From Trabulsiella odontotermitis (lineage in GTDB: Bacteria > Pseudomonadota > Gammaproteobacteria > Enterobacterales > Enterobacteriaceae), in the NCBI RefSeq assembly GCF_001297775.1, contig NZ_LIFX01000005.1:1-64000 (forward strand): a DNA stretch of 64,000 nt, given 5' to 3'. Below the pieces are notes generated by a model. It did no database searches and had not been told where the DNA came from. It worked only from the letters and a program-made list of their open reading frames with translations. A program made the translations under genes and the position numbers. Positions within the stretch are counted from its first letter, which is position 1; each line of letters begins with the position of its first letter. This document shows, in pieces, positions 19,296 to 28,215 of the stretch.

Positions 19296-20795
19296 ATGAC
19301 TGATATTATTCTTGAAATTTCTCATATTTCTAAAAGCTTCGGCCCCGTACAGGCTCTGAAAGATATTTCGCTGACGGTTAGAAAAGGCAGAGTACATACA
19401 TTATTAGGCGAGAACGGCGCGGGGAAATCCACGCTGATGAAAATTCTCGCCGGTGTTTATCCGCCAACCCAGGGAACCATTACGCTGCAGGGCAATGTGG
19501 TTACGATTAATAACCCGCAGCACTCACGCAAACTTGGTATCGCCATTATTTTTCAGGAACTCAGCCTGAGTAATAACGTGACGGTAGCTGGAAATATTTA
19601 TGCCAATAATGAGCCGGTACGCTTTGGCATTATTGACGATAAAAAAATGGTCGCCGACTGCGAGGCGTTATTAGCTGAACTGGGCATTCCGCTGGATGCG
19701 CATGAGTTAGTCGGCAATATGTCACTCGCCCAGCGCCAGCTGGTGGAAATTGCCAAAGCGCTCAGTTATCCCGCTGACATTGTGATTATGGATGAGCCAA
19801 CGTCGTCGCTCAGCGATAACGAAGCGGAAATTCTGTTTACGATCATTGCGAAACTGACGCAGCGTGGCAGCGCGGTGATTTATATCTCCCACCGTATGGA
19901 TGAGATCATGCGGATCTCCGACGATATTTCGGTGATCCGTGACGGTGAATATATTGCCACGCACGATCGCCAGGAAACGCATATTCAGCAGCTCATCGCG
20001 CAGATGGTGGGCCGGGAAATGAAAAACATCTGGCCGCCGCGTATCGGGGAAAAGCCGGATGCCAGCGTCACGCCACGGCTGGAGGTCAGAAACCTCTCGC
20101 ACCCGCCCTTATTTCATCAGATCGACTTTGCTGTGCGCCCCGGTGAGGTGCTGGGCTTTTTCGGTCTGGTGGGCGCAGGGCGCACCGATGTGATGAGAGC
20201 CATATTCGGCATCATTCCGTGCGAGGGAGAGGTGCTGATCGACGGTAATGTGGTGGCGATCCGCTCGGCGAAACAGGCCATCGAACTCGGCTTTGCCTTT
20301 GTGACGGAAAACCGCAAAGAAGAAGGCCTGGTGCTGATGCACGATGTGAATATGAATACCCATCACGTGGCGTTTCAGTATAACGCGTCGCGGTTTGGAC
20401 TGATTAATCACCGTCTGGAAGAGCAGCGCACGCGCAAATCCGTCGAACAGATGAATACCAAAATCAGTTCAATTCACCAGCCAGTGAGCGCATTAAGCGG
20501 AGGCAATCAGCAGAAAATCGTGCTGTCGAAATGGCTGGAAAAAATACCGCGCATTTTATTGCTGGATGAACCCACCCGTGGCGTGGACGTGGGCGCGAAA
20601 TTTGAAATTTATAACGTGATTCGTCAACTGGCGGCGGCAGGGACAGCCATTATTCTGGTCTCATCTGAATTACCAGAGGTCATGGCGCTAAGTGATCGCT
20701 TAGTGGTTATGCGTAATAAAACCATCGCTAATGTTTATCCATGTGAAAACCTGACACAGACGCAGGTAATGACCGCTGCAACAGGAGTACAGTAA
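19296..20795 (+). CDS. Sugar ABC transporter, double ATP-binding protein (RbsA-like)
   Basis: A 499-aa ATPase with two nucleotide-binding domains, as in RbsA/MglA. Domain 1 has Walker A GENGAGKST (38-46), signature SLAQRQ and Walker B VIMDEPTSS. Domain 2 has the usual degenerate Walker A GLVGAGRTD, signature LSGGNQQK and LLLDEPTRGVDVG. ATG at 19296 follows TTGAGG by 5 nt. Its stop codon abuts the permease ATG, so the two are translationally coupled. It acts on the cytoplasmic face. Confidence 0.93.
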   Translation: MTDIILEISHISKSFGPVQALKDISLTVRKGRVHTLLGENGAGKSTLMKILAGVYPPTQGTITLQGNVVTINNPQHSRKLGIAIIFQELSLSNNVTVAGNIYANNEPVRFGIIDDKKMVADCEALLAELGIPLDAHELVGNMSLAQRQLVEIAKALSYPADIVIMDEPTSSLSDNEAEILFTIIAKLTQRGSAVIYISHRMDEIMRISDDISVIRDGEYIATHDRQETHIQQLIAQMVGREMKNIWPPRIGEKPDASVTPRLEVRNLSHPPLFHQIDFAVRPGEVLGFFGLVGAGRTDVMRAIFGIIPCEGEVLIDGNVVAIRSAKQAIELGFAFVTENRKEEGLVLMHDVNMNTHHVAFQYNASRFGLINHRLEEQRTRKSVEQMNTKISSIHQPVSALSGGNQQKIVLSKWLEKIPRILLLDEPTRGVDVGAKFEIYNVIRQLAAAGTAIILVSSELPEVMALSDRLVVMRNKTIANVYPCENLTQTQVMTAATGVQ

Positions 20796-21785
20796 ATGAC
20801 TGAGAAAATTGTCTTTGCGCCAAAAGAACGGCGTTCATCGTCGGGTAATGGATTGAAAAAAATCGTCAGGCAATATGGCGGGATCCTGAGTGGAATGATC
20901 GTCCTGATTATTCTCTTCAGTTTTATGAATGACAGTTTTTTCACCACCAATAACATCACCAATATTATTTTGCAGGTTTCGATTATCGCGATAACGGCCT
21001 ACGGCATGACCTACGTGCTGTTGCTCGGTGATATTGATTTGTCGGTCGGTTCGACCATCGCCCTTATCGGGACGTTTGCCGCACTCGGCGCCTCCTGGGG
21101 AATTCCCTTTATTCTGCTGGTGCCGCTGTCGATTATTGCAGCGCTGATCCTCGGGATGATTAACGGCGGCCTGACCGCCGTAGCCGGTATTCCGTCGTTT
21201 ATTGTCACCGTGGCCACGATGGGGATATTCCGCGGCATTGCTTATATCATGACGGACGGTATGCCGGTCATGATCCGTAATGACGCTTTTCTGGCATTAG
21301 GCAACGGGGAGTTTTTATATATTCCGCTGCCGATCTGGATTTTATTAGTGCTGCTGCTAATCAACCATTTCGTCCTCACCAGAACAACCTTTGGGCGCAA
21401 GATTTACATTACCGGCGGCAATAAAGAAGCGGCTGTCTACTCCGGTATTAACGTTATTCGACTGAAAATTAAAGTTTTTATGATAACCGCCGTGCTGGCG
21501 GGTGTGAGCGGCATGATCCTGGCGTCACGCCTCTATTCCGGGCAGCCGAACGCGGCACTGAGTTATGAACTGGATGCGATCGCCGCGGCGGTACTAGGCG
21601 GCACCAGCCTGAACGGCGGCTATGGCACGGTCGTCGGCACCATGATTGGCGCATTAACCATCGGCGTGATTAACAACGGGATGAACCTGATGAACGTTCC
21701 CTACTTTTATCAGATGGTCGTCAAAGGGATGGTTATTCTGGTGGCGGTATATGTCGATGTCAGAAATAAAAGAAAACGCGGCTAA
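20796..21785 (+). CDS. Sugar ABC transporter permease (RbsC-like)
   Basis: A 329-aa inner-membrane permease with 8-10 hydrophobic segments. It has the RbsC-family stretches LLLGDIDLSVGSTIAL, GIPSFIVTVATMGIFRG, TTFGRKIYITGGNKEAA (the ATPase-contact loop) and LDAIAAAVLGGTSLNGGYG. It starts at the base after the ATPase stop codon. It would form a homodimer channel for the sugar captured by the binding protein. Confidence 0.93.
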   Translation: MTEKIVFAPKERRSSSGNGLKKIVRQYGGILSGMIVLIILFSFMNDSFFTTNNITNIILQVSIIAITAYGMTYVLLLGDIDLSVGSTIALIGTFAALGASWGIPFILLVPLSIIAALILGMINGGLTAVAGIPSFIVTVATMGIFRGIAYIMTDGMPVMIRNDAFLALGNGEFLYIPLPIWILLVLLLINHFVLTRTTFGRKIYITGGNKEAAVYSGINVIRLKIKVFMITAVLAGVSGMILASRLYSGQPNAALSYELDAIAAAVLGGTSLNGGYGTVVGTMIGALTIGVINNGMNLMNVPYFYQMVVKGMVILVAVYVDVRNKRKRG

Positions 21786-21806
21786 ATATCTCAAGGAATT
21801 AATTGT

Positions 21807-22766
21807 ATGAGCAAAGTATTCACTATTGGAGAAATTCTGGTCGAAATTATGGCAAGCCAGACGGGTCAGTCGTTTGACCGGCCTGGCGTCTGGCATGGCC
21901 CTTACCCCAGCGGCGCCCCGGCGATTTTTATCGATCAGGTCACGCGTTTCGGCGTACCCTGCGGGATTATCAGTTGCGTCGGTAAGGACGGCTTTGGCGA
22001 TATTAATGTGAATCGCCTGGCGGCGGATGGCGTCGATATTCGCGGTATTTCCGTACTGCCGCTGGAAACCACCGGCAGCGCCTTTGTCACCTATCATGAA
22101 TCCGGCGATCGCGACTTTATCTTCAATATTAAAAACGCGGCCTGTGGCAAATTATCAGCCCGCCATGTGGATGAACGACTGCTGAAAGACTGTACTCACT
22201 TTCATATTATGGGATCGTCGCTGTTCTCGTTCCATATGGTCGATGCGGTGAAAAAAGCGGTGACGCTGGTGAAACAGAACGGTGGCGTGATCTCGTTCGA
22301 CCCGAATATCCGTAAAGAGATGCTCGATATCCCGGAAATGCGTGATGCGCTGCATTTTGTCCTTGAACTGACGGATATCTACATGCCCAGCGAAGGCGAG
22401 GTGTTATTGCTCTCTTCGCATACCACCTCAGAGCGCGCTATCGCGGGGTTCCTTGAGGATGGCGTAAAAGAGGTGATCGTAAAGCGTGGCAGCAAAGGGG
22501 CGAGTTTCTGGTCCGCCACGGAGCAGTTCCACATTGGCGGTTATCCGGTGCAGGAGGTCGACCCAACCGGGGCGGGGGACTGTTTTGGTGGTGCCTACGT
22601 GGCCTGTCGTCAACTGGGGTACAGCACCCGTCAGGCGTTACAGTACGCTAATGCCAGTGGTGCGATTGCGGTGACGCGTCGTGGTCCGATGGAGGGTACA
22701 TCCCTGCTGGCGGACATCAAAGCCTTTATCGAACATCACAAGGCCGCCATCCGGGAAAGAGCCTGA
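21807..22766 (+). CDS. PfkB-family sugar kinase (cassette kinase B)
   Basis: A 319-aa ribokinase-fold kinase, paralogue of kinase A at 15344-16303. It has GPYPSGAPAIF (31-41), SCVGKDGFGD (56-65), SFDPNIRKEMLDIPEM (163-178) and catalytic DPTGAGDCF (252-260, base Asp258). AAGGA lies 10 nt before the ATG. It is the last gene of the rightward operon, 21 nt after the permease. It resembles enterobacterial proteins named tagatose kinase. Two such kinases with an aldolase suggest sequential phosphorylation at C6 and C1, but which enzyme does which step is not visible. Confidence 0.87.
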   Translation: MSKVFTIGEILVEIMASQTGQSFDRPGVWHGPYPSGAPAIFIDQVTRFGVPCGIISCVGKDGFGDINVNRLAADGVDIRGISVLPLETTGSAFVTYHESGDRDFIFNIKNAACGKLSARHVDERLLKDCTHFHIMGSSLFSFHMVDAVKKAVTLVKQNGGVISFDPNIRKEMLDIPEMRDALHFVLELTDIYMPSEGEVLLLSSHTTSERAIAGFLEDGVKEVIVKRGSKGASFWSATEQFHIGGYPVQEVDPTGAGDCFGGAYVACRQLGYSTRQALQYANASGAIAVTRRGPMEGTSLLADIKAFIEHHKAAIRERA

Positions 22767-22767
22767 T

Positions 22768-22799
22768 AAAAAAGGGAAGCGCATTGGCTTCCCTTTTTG
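22768..22799 (+). terminator. Terminator between sugar cassette and accC (bidirectional)
   Basis: GGGAAGC pairs with GCTTCCC (22787-22793) and the stem is flanked by A and T runs on both sides, so it can stop the rightward cassette transcript and the leftward accBC transcript. It lies directly after kinase B and 6 nt past the accC stop codon. Confidence 0.88.
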
Positions 22800-22804
22800 C
22801 TTTA

Positions 22805-24154
22805 TCACTTCTCTTGCATACCGAGTTTTTTCTCCAGATAGTGGATGTTGGTGCCACCATGCTGGAAGTTCTCGTCGCTCATAATGCGCGTCTGCAGATC
22901 AATGTTGGTTTTGATGCCGTCGATAATCAGCTCCTGCAGGGCGTTTCTCATACGGGCAATCGCCACGTCACGGCTTTCGCCGTAGCAGATAAGCTTACCG
23001 ATCATTGAGTCATAGTACGGCGGAACGGTATAGCCTGCGTAGATATGCGATTCCCAACGGACACCAAAGCCGCCCGGCGCGTGGAAACGGGTGATTTTAC
23101 CCGGGCTCGGCAGGAAGGTATTCGGATCTTCGGCGTTGATACGGCATTCTACCGCATGTCCGCGAACCTGAACTTCGTCCTGTTTGATCGACAGCGGCTG
23201 GCCTGCGGCGATACGCAACTGCTCTTTGATCAGGTCAACGCCGGTGATCATTTCAGTGACCGGGTGCTCAACCTGAATACGGGTGTTCATTTCGATGAAA
23301 TAGAACTCGCCGTTTTCGAACAGGAATTCGAACGTACCTGCACCGCGATAGCCGATATCGACACACGCTTTAGAGCAGCGCTCGCCGATGTAGCGACGCA
23401 GTTCCGGGGTAATGCCCGGTGCCGGTGCTTCCTCAACCACTTTCTGGTGACGGCGCTGCATGGAGCAGTCACGTTCTGCCAGATAGATAGCGTTGCCCTG
23501 ACCGTCAGCCAGCACCTGAATTTCGATGTGGCGTGGGTTTTCCAGGTACTTCTCCATGTAAACCATGTCGTTGCTGAAAGCGGCTTTCGCTTCCGCTTTG
23601 GTCATGGAGATGGATTGCGCCAGTTCAGCATCGCTGCGCACGACGCGCATACCACGACCGCCGCCGCCACCAGACGCTTTGATGATAACCGGGTAGCCGA
23701 TGCGTTTAGCATGCGCGCGGTTAACGTCCATATCGTCGCCCAGCGGGCCGTCAGAGCCTGGAACAGTCGGGACGCCTGCTTTCTTCATGGCGGTGATCGC
23801 GGACACTTTGTCGCCCATCAGGCGGATGGTGTCAGCTTTCGGGCCGATGAAGATAAAACCAGAACGTTCAACCTGTTCGGCGAAGTTGGCATTTTCAGAC
23901 AGGAAACCGTAGCCAGGGTGAATCGCCACGGCGCCGGTGATTTCAGCTGCGCTGACAATCGCCGGAATGTTCAGATAGCTTTTGACTGATGGCGCCGGAC
24001 CGATACACACGGTTTCGTCAGCCAGCAGCACATGTTTTAAATCGCGATCCGCTGTCGAGTGTACTGCGACGGTCTTGATGCCCAGTTCTTTACAGGCACG
24101 AAGAATACGCAGTGCAATCTCGCCGCGGTTGGCGATGACAATTTTATCCAGCAT
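22805..24154 (-). CDS. accC: Biotin carboxylase AccC
   Basis: A 449-aa subunit of acetyl-CoA carboxylase. It carboxylates the biotin on AccB with bicarbonate and ATP, the first step of fatty-acid synthesis. The start at 24154 gives the conserved [20 protein letters not shown]. The ATP-grasp domain shows [29 protein letters not shown] and [14 protein letters not shown] with the active-site Glu/Arg. Length equals E. coli AccC. It follows accB by 10 nt. In E. coli yhdT comes next; here the sugar cassette lies downstream. Confidence 0.98.
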   Translation of the reverse strand: MLDKIVIANRGEIALRILRACKELGIKTVAVHSTADRDLKHVLLADETVCIGPAPSVKSYLNIPAIVSAAEITGAVAIHPGYGFLSENANFAEQVERSGFIFIGPKADTIRLMGDKVSAITAMKKAGVPTVPGSDGPLGDDMDVNRAHAKRIGYPVIIKASGGGGGRGMRVVRSDAELAQSISMTKAEAKAAFSNDMVYMEKYLENPRHIEIQVLADGQGNAIYLAERDCSMQRRHQKVVEEAPAPGITPELRRYIGERCSKACVDIGYRGAGTFEFLFENGEFYFIEMNTRIQVEHPVTEMITGVDLIKEQLRIAAGQPLSIKQDEVQVRGHAVECRINAEDPNTFLPSPGKITRFHAPGGFGVRWESHIYAGYTVPPYYDSMIGKLICYGESRDVAIARMRNALQELIIDGIKTNIDLQTRIMSDENFQHGGTNIHYLEKKLGMQEK

Positions 24155-24164
24155 GTTCGCCTCG

Positions 24165-24629
24165 TTACTCGATGACGACCAGCGGCTCGTCAAATTCTAC
24201 CGGTTGCCCACTTTCCACCAGGATCGCTTTTACGGTCCCTGATTTGTCGGCTTCGATCTGGTTCATCATTTTCATCGCTTCTACGATGCACAGGGTATCG
24301 CCCACGTTAACTTTCTGGCCAATTTCCACAAACGCTTTCGCGTCCGGGCTCGGCGTACGGTAGAAAGTACCAACCATCGGGGAACGTACGATGTGACCAC
24401 TGATTTCAGCTTTTGCCGGTGCTTCTGCAGCGGCGGCTGGCGCGGCAACGGCCGCCGGGGCTGGCTGTTGCATCACAGGCGCAGCATACGCCTGTTGCAT
24501 CATCGGGAAGGCTGACGCAGCCGGTGCGCGGCTAATGCGAACAGATTCTTCGCCTTCAGAAATTTCCAGTTCAGCGATGCCTGATTCTTCAACCAGCTCG
24601 ATCAGTTTTTTAATCTTACGAATATCCAT
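24165..24629 (-). CDS. accB: Biotin carboxyl carrier protein AccB
   Basis: A 154-aa carrier subunit of acetyl-CoA carboxylase. It has the N-terminal helix [16 protein letters not shown], an Ala/Pro-rich linker (about 37-75) and the C-terminal biotinyl domain. The biotin-accepting Lys120 is in EAMKM, with the thumb region near [14 protein letters not shown]. In E. coli AccB represses its own operon. It lies 22 nt after aroQ. Confidence 0.98.
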   Translation of the reverse strand: MDIRKIKKLIELVEESGIAELEISEGEESVRISRAPAASAFPMMQQAYAAPVMQQPAPAAVAAPAAAAEAPAKAEISGHIVRSPMVGTFYRTPSPDAKAFVEIGQKVNVGDTLCIVEAMKMMNQIEADKSGTVKAILVESGQPVEFDEPLVVIE

Positions 24630-24651
24630 GAGTGGGTTCCGTACTCTTTGT

Positions 24652-25104
24652 TTAGTGTGATTGTGACAGGCGTTTTACCGCCGTCTGTAAAGCGTATGAA
24701 TAACCGTCCGCACCGAGTCCGCAGATAACGCCAGCGGCGATATCCGACAGATACGAATGATGGCGGAATGGTTCACGTGCGTGCACATTGCTCAGGTGAA
24801 TCTCGATAAACGGGATACTGACAGCCAGAAGCGCATCACGAAGGGCCACGCTGGTGTGCGTAAACGCGGCCGGATTAATCAGGATATAGTCAACGTTGTC
24901 TTTAGCCTGATGAATTCGGTCGATGAGTACATGCTCCGCGTTGGACTGCAGATGATCAAACGCCACATTCAGAGAGGCCGCTTCCGTCGCCAGACGGTTA
25001 ACAATGTCCGCCAGGCTCAGGGTTCCGTACTTCTCCGGCTCCCGGGTGCCGAGCATATTAAGGTTCGGCCCGTTCAAAAGCAAAATGTGAAACTTGTCAG
25101 TCAT
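24652..25104 (-). CDS. aroQ: Type II 3-dehydroquinate dehydratase AroQ
   Basis: A 150-aa dodecameric enzyme converting 3-dehydroquinate to 3-dehydroshikimate. The start [19 protein letters not shown] at 25104 fits E. coli length. The flexible loop [17 protein letters not shown] carries the catalytic Arg/Tyr, and [10 protein letters not shown] and [17 protein letters not shown] hold the other active-site residues. This family is usually paired with a type I enzyme (AroD) for the bulk shikimate pathway. The 234-nt gap upstream separates it from msrQ. Confidence 0.94.
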   Translation of the reverse strand: MTDKFHILLLNGPNLNMLGTREPEKYGTLSLADIVNRLATEAASLNVAFDHLQSNAEHVLIDRIHQAKDNVDYILINPAAFTHTSVALRDALLAVSIPFIEIHLSNVHAREPFRHHSYLSDIAAGVICGLGADGYSYALQTAVKRLSQSH

Positions 25105-25338
25105 CGTGCGGCTATCTCCTGCCATTTTCCGGTAAAAAACAAAATATACCTTCGATGTGCTCTTGTCACCCTTTCAGGGGCGTAAAATCCCTGTCAGGAA
25201 AACCGAGGTCGCACATTATAACGATTTCGTAGCATTTGGCAGCTAAATACTGGTCTTATCAGGGAAGATTATCAACCGCTATCGTGAAAAGATGGGCGGT
25301 TGATAAGAAATTTGCGGGTAACAGCACAGCCTGAAAAC

Positions 25339-25938
25339 TTAGCGGAACCACAGACGGAACTTCTTGTAACGCCACGCTAAAAGCGCGACAGCCAGTACTG
25401 CGTAGATGATTGGCTGGGGCGACAGGATCTTCACCGACCACAGATAATGAATGGGGGCGAGGATCGCGACAAGATAGACGAAATTGTGCAGTTTTTGCCA
25501 TCGGGGTCCCAGTTTCCGCTGCATCGCCTGCGGAGATGTTACCGCCAGCGCCAGCAAAATCAACCAGCTTGCCAGTCCGAGCGTCAAATAAGGTCGGCTG
25601 ACGACCTCCTGCCCCAACAGCGCCAGATTGTTGATACCCAGCTCCAGCACCGCGTAGCAACTGAGGTGCAGCGTGGCCCACGCGAAACACCATAATCCCA
25701 GCAACCGGCGCGTGCGTATCAGTAATGGCTGTTTAGCGTAGCGCGCCAGCGGCGAAATCAGCAAGGTTGCCAGCAATAATTTCAGAGCCATCCGACCGGT
25801 AAAATGCTGGATATCTTTCGCCGGATCAGCGCTGAAATAGCCCTGCGATCCGGCCCAGAACAGCCACAAAAAGGGTAAAAATGCCGCCAGATGAAGGAGA
25901 ACTTTCAACCACAGCACCTGTTTCGCCGTTAATCGCAC
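25339..25938 (-). CDS. msrQ: Heme-binding membrane subunit MsrQ
   Basis: A 199-aa integral membrane cytochrome that passes electrons from the quinone pool to MsrP for repair of oxidised methionine in periplasmic proteins. It has about six hydrophobic helices with conserved histidines in [24 protein letters not shown] and [17 protein letters not shown], typical of ferric-reductase-like domains. It starts with GTG that shares one base with the msrP stop (TAGTG), so translation is coupled. Confidence 0.93.
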   Translation of the reverse strand: MRLTAKQVLWLKVLLHLAAFLPFLWLFWAGSQGYFSADPAKDIQHFTGRMALKLLLATLLISPLARYAKQPLLIRTRRLLGLWCFAWATLHLSCYAVLELGINNLALLGQEVVSRPYLTLGLASWLILLALAVTSPQAMQRKLGPRWQKLHNFVYLVAILAPIHYLWSVKILSPQPIIYAVLAVALLAWRYKKFRLWFR

Positions 25939-26939
25939 TAAAAATTCTCCTTCAGATTAAGACCGCGGTAGAGCGACGCGACCTGATCGGCATAGCCGTT
26001 AAACAGCAGCGTTGGCTGACGTTTGACATCCAGCACGCCGCCAGAGCCGATAAAGCGCTCTGTGGCCTGCGACCAGCGAGGGTGATCGACATGCGGATTG
26101 ACGTTGGCGTAGAAACCATATTCGTCTGACGCCGCCAGATTCCAGGTTGTGGGCGGCTTTTCGCGGGTCAATGTAATACTGACGATCGACTTGATGCCTT
26201 TAAACCCGTACTTCCACGGTACGGTAAGACGCACCGGCGCGCCGTTTTGCGGCGGCAGCGCTTTGCCATAAACGCCGACGGTCAGCAGCGTTAACGGGTG
26301 CATCGCTTCGTCCAGACGCAACCCTTCAACGTAGGGATATTTCAGCCCGCCGCCGATAAAACGGTCCTTCTGACCTGGCATATCGTCAGGGGCATAAATT
26401 GTTTTGAACGCCACATATTTTGCATTGCTGGTGGGTTCGACCATCGCCAGCAGCTTGTGCAGCGGGAAGCCAATCCACGGCACCACCATCGACCAGGCCT
26501 CAACGCAGCGCATCCGGTAGATGCGTTCCTCCAGTGGAAAACGCCGGGTGAGATCGTCGTGATCGAGTTTCAGCGGTTTTGCCACTTCGCCATCAATGGT
26601 CAATGTCCAGGGATCGCTTTTCAGCGAACCGGCATTGGCTGCCGGATCGGCTTTATCGAGACCGAATTCATAGAAATTGTTGTAACCGGTGACTTTATCT
26701 TCCGGTGTCAGCGGCAGGGTATTTTGCCATTCAGCAGGTTTATCAAACGTCAGTGGTTTTCCTGAAGGGGCTGGCGGGCGATCGTTACCTTTAAACCAAC
26801 TGAGCAAATCGGCGTGTGCAGTGGGAGATAATGTCAGCGCCGTCGCGCTGATCCCGAGCATTTTCAGGACCTGGCGGCGCTGCATCAGAAAGACAGATTC
26901 CGCAGTAACATCGGCTTCCGTCAACGTTTTGGTTTTCAT
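25938..26939 (-). CDS. msrP: Methionine-sulfoxide reductase catalytic subunit MsrP
   Basis: A 333-aa periplasmic molybdopterin enzyme reducing methionine sulfoxide in proteins. The Tat signal has twin arginines at 21-22 ([15 protein letters not shown]) and is cleaved near AHA. The molybdenum ligand is Cys145 in [10 protein letters not shown]. The start at 26939 follows GGAGGAA and aligns with E. coli YedY/MsrP. In E. coli K-12 msrPQ sits elsewhere, beside hprRS (yedWV); here it lies between acuI and aroQ and no two-component genes are near. A hairpin covers its ribosome-binding site. Confidence 0.94.
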   Translation of the reverse strand: MKTKTLTEADVTAESVFLMQRRQVLKMLGISATALTLSPTAHADLLSWFKGNDRPPAPSGKPLTFDKPAEWQNTLPLTPEDKVTGYNNFYEFGLDKADPAANAGSLKSDPWTLTIDGEVAKPLKLDHDDLTRRFPLEERIYRMRCVEAWSMVVPWIGFPLHKLLAMVEPTSNAKYVAFKTIYAPDDMPGQKDRFIGGGLKYPYVEGLRLDEAMHPLTLLTVGVYGKALPPQNGAPVRLTVPWKYGFKGIKSIVSITLTREKPPTTWNLAASDEYGFYANVNPHVDHPRWSQATERFIGSGGVLDVKRQPTLLFNGYADQVASLYRGLNLKENF

Positions 26940-26942
26940 AGC

Positions 26943-26980
26943 TTCCTCCGTCATTCATTTTCTTAATCATGACGGAGGAA
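26943..26980 (-). promoter_or_regulatory. Hairpin sequestering the msrP ribosome-binding site
   Basis: A perfect 12-bp inverted repeat (26943-26954 with 26969-26980) with a 14-nt loop lies directly before msrP. In the mRNA the downstream arm contains the Shine-Dalgarno GGAGGAA and the upstream arm is its complement TTCCTCC. The structure would block ribosome entry unless opened. Regulation by it is inference; the repeat itself is seen. Confidence 0.65.
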
Positions 26981-27021
26981 AAGCGTAAATGCGAATACGA
27001 ATATGTCACCAAATTTGTTGA

Positions 27022-27996
27022 TTACGCTAACTTAACCAGCGTGCGGCCCTGCGTCTGGTTATTGATGATTTTGTCAGCATATTCCGGTGCCTGCGCCAGG
27101 GTGATTTCCGTTGCGCTTTGCACGAAAAAGGACTCAGGCAGATCCTGCGTCAGTCGCTTCCACGCGTCGGCGCGGCGAGCCGCTGGCGTCATGACCGAAT
27201 CGACACCCTGCAGGCGTACGTTGCGCAGAATAAAAGGCATCACCGTGGTCGGCAGCGCAAAGCCACCCGCCAGACCGCAAGCCGCGACGCAACCGCCGTA
27301 GTTCATCTGCGCCAGCACTTTCGCCAGCACTTTATCGCCGACGGTATCTACCGCACCGGCCCACAGCTGTTTTTCCAGCGGACGGGATTCGGCAAATTCA
27401 TCGCGACCCAGAATACGGTTTGCACCCAACGCGCGCAGGTAGTCATGAGTGCTTTCGCGACCGGATACCGCCGCCACCTGATAACCGAGCTTGTGCAGCA
27501 GCGCCACCGCAGTGCTGCCCACGCCGCCGCTGGCACCGGTCACGACAATCTCGCCATCCTGCGGACGAATACCTGCGTCTTCCAGCGCCATCACGCACAG
27601 CATCGCGGTAAAGCCCGCGGTTCCAATAATCATCGCCTTGCGTCCATCCAGACCCTGCGGCATGGCGACCAGCCAGTCACCTTTTACCCGCGCGCGCTGC
27701 GACAGACCGCCCCAGTGATTTTCACCCACGCCCCAGCCGGTAAGCAGCACCTGCTGACCAACATGAAAACGCGGATCTTCGCTGCTGTGTACCACACCGG
27801 CGAAATCAATCCCCGGCACCATCGGGAAGTTGCGAATGATTTTGCCTTTGCCGGTGATCGCCAGCGCATCTTTATAATTAAGGCTGGACCACTGAATATC
27901 GACACTCACATCGCCTTGCGGCAGCTGACTTTCGTCAAGGGGCTGAACGGACGCGACGGTTTTTCCGTCCTGCTGTTCTAAGATTAACGCCTGCAT
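27022..27996 (-). CDS. acuI: Acrylyl-CoA reductase AcuI (YhdH)
   Basis: A 324-aa NADPH-dependent medium-chain reductase that turns toxic acrylyl-CoA into propionyl-CoA. It has the GroES-like N-terminal domain (NYKDALAITGKGKIIRNFPMVPGIDFAG) and a Rossmann domain with VTGASGGVGSTAVALLHKLGY (about residues 153-173) followed by SGR, fitting NADPH. Zinc ligands of classical alcohol dehydrogenases are absent, as expected. Length equals E. coli YhdH. It is divergent from csrD. Confidence 0.95.
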   Translation of the reverse strand: MQALILEQQDGKTVASVQPLDESQLPQGDVSVDIQWSSLNYKDALAITGKGKIIRNFPMVPGIDFAGVVHSSEDPRFHVGQQVLLTGWGVGENHWGGLSQRARVKGDWLVAMPQGLDGRKAMIIGTAGFTAMLCVMALEDAGIRPQDGEIVVTGASGGVGSTAVALLHKLGYQVAAVSGRESTHDYLRALGANRILGRDEFAESRPLEKQLWAGAVDTVGDKVLAKVLAQMNYGGCVAACGLAGGFALPTTVMPFILRNVRLQGVDSVMTPAARRADAWKRLTQDLPESFFVQSATEITLAQAPEYADKIINNQTQGRTLVKLA

Positions 27997-28215
27997 AACC
28001 TTTCCTCAGTTGCACGATGATTGGAAAAAAATTTCTGAAGACTATACTCGCTAATTGCGTATTGATGCCGATATAGAGCAATAAATTGCCAGATCTATTA
28101 GGTCTGGTAGTATGCGTCTTCTTTTTTGCAAGTTAGTGCTTACTTAGTAGTATGGGCTAACCCGGGGGTCCGCCAATCAGACGGGCGATTTTTCATCTGC
28201 GGAGTTAATACAGGG

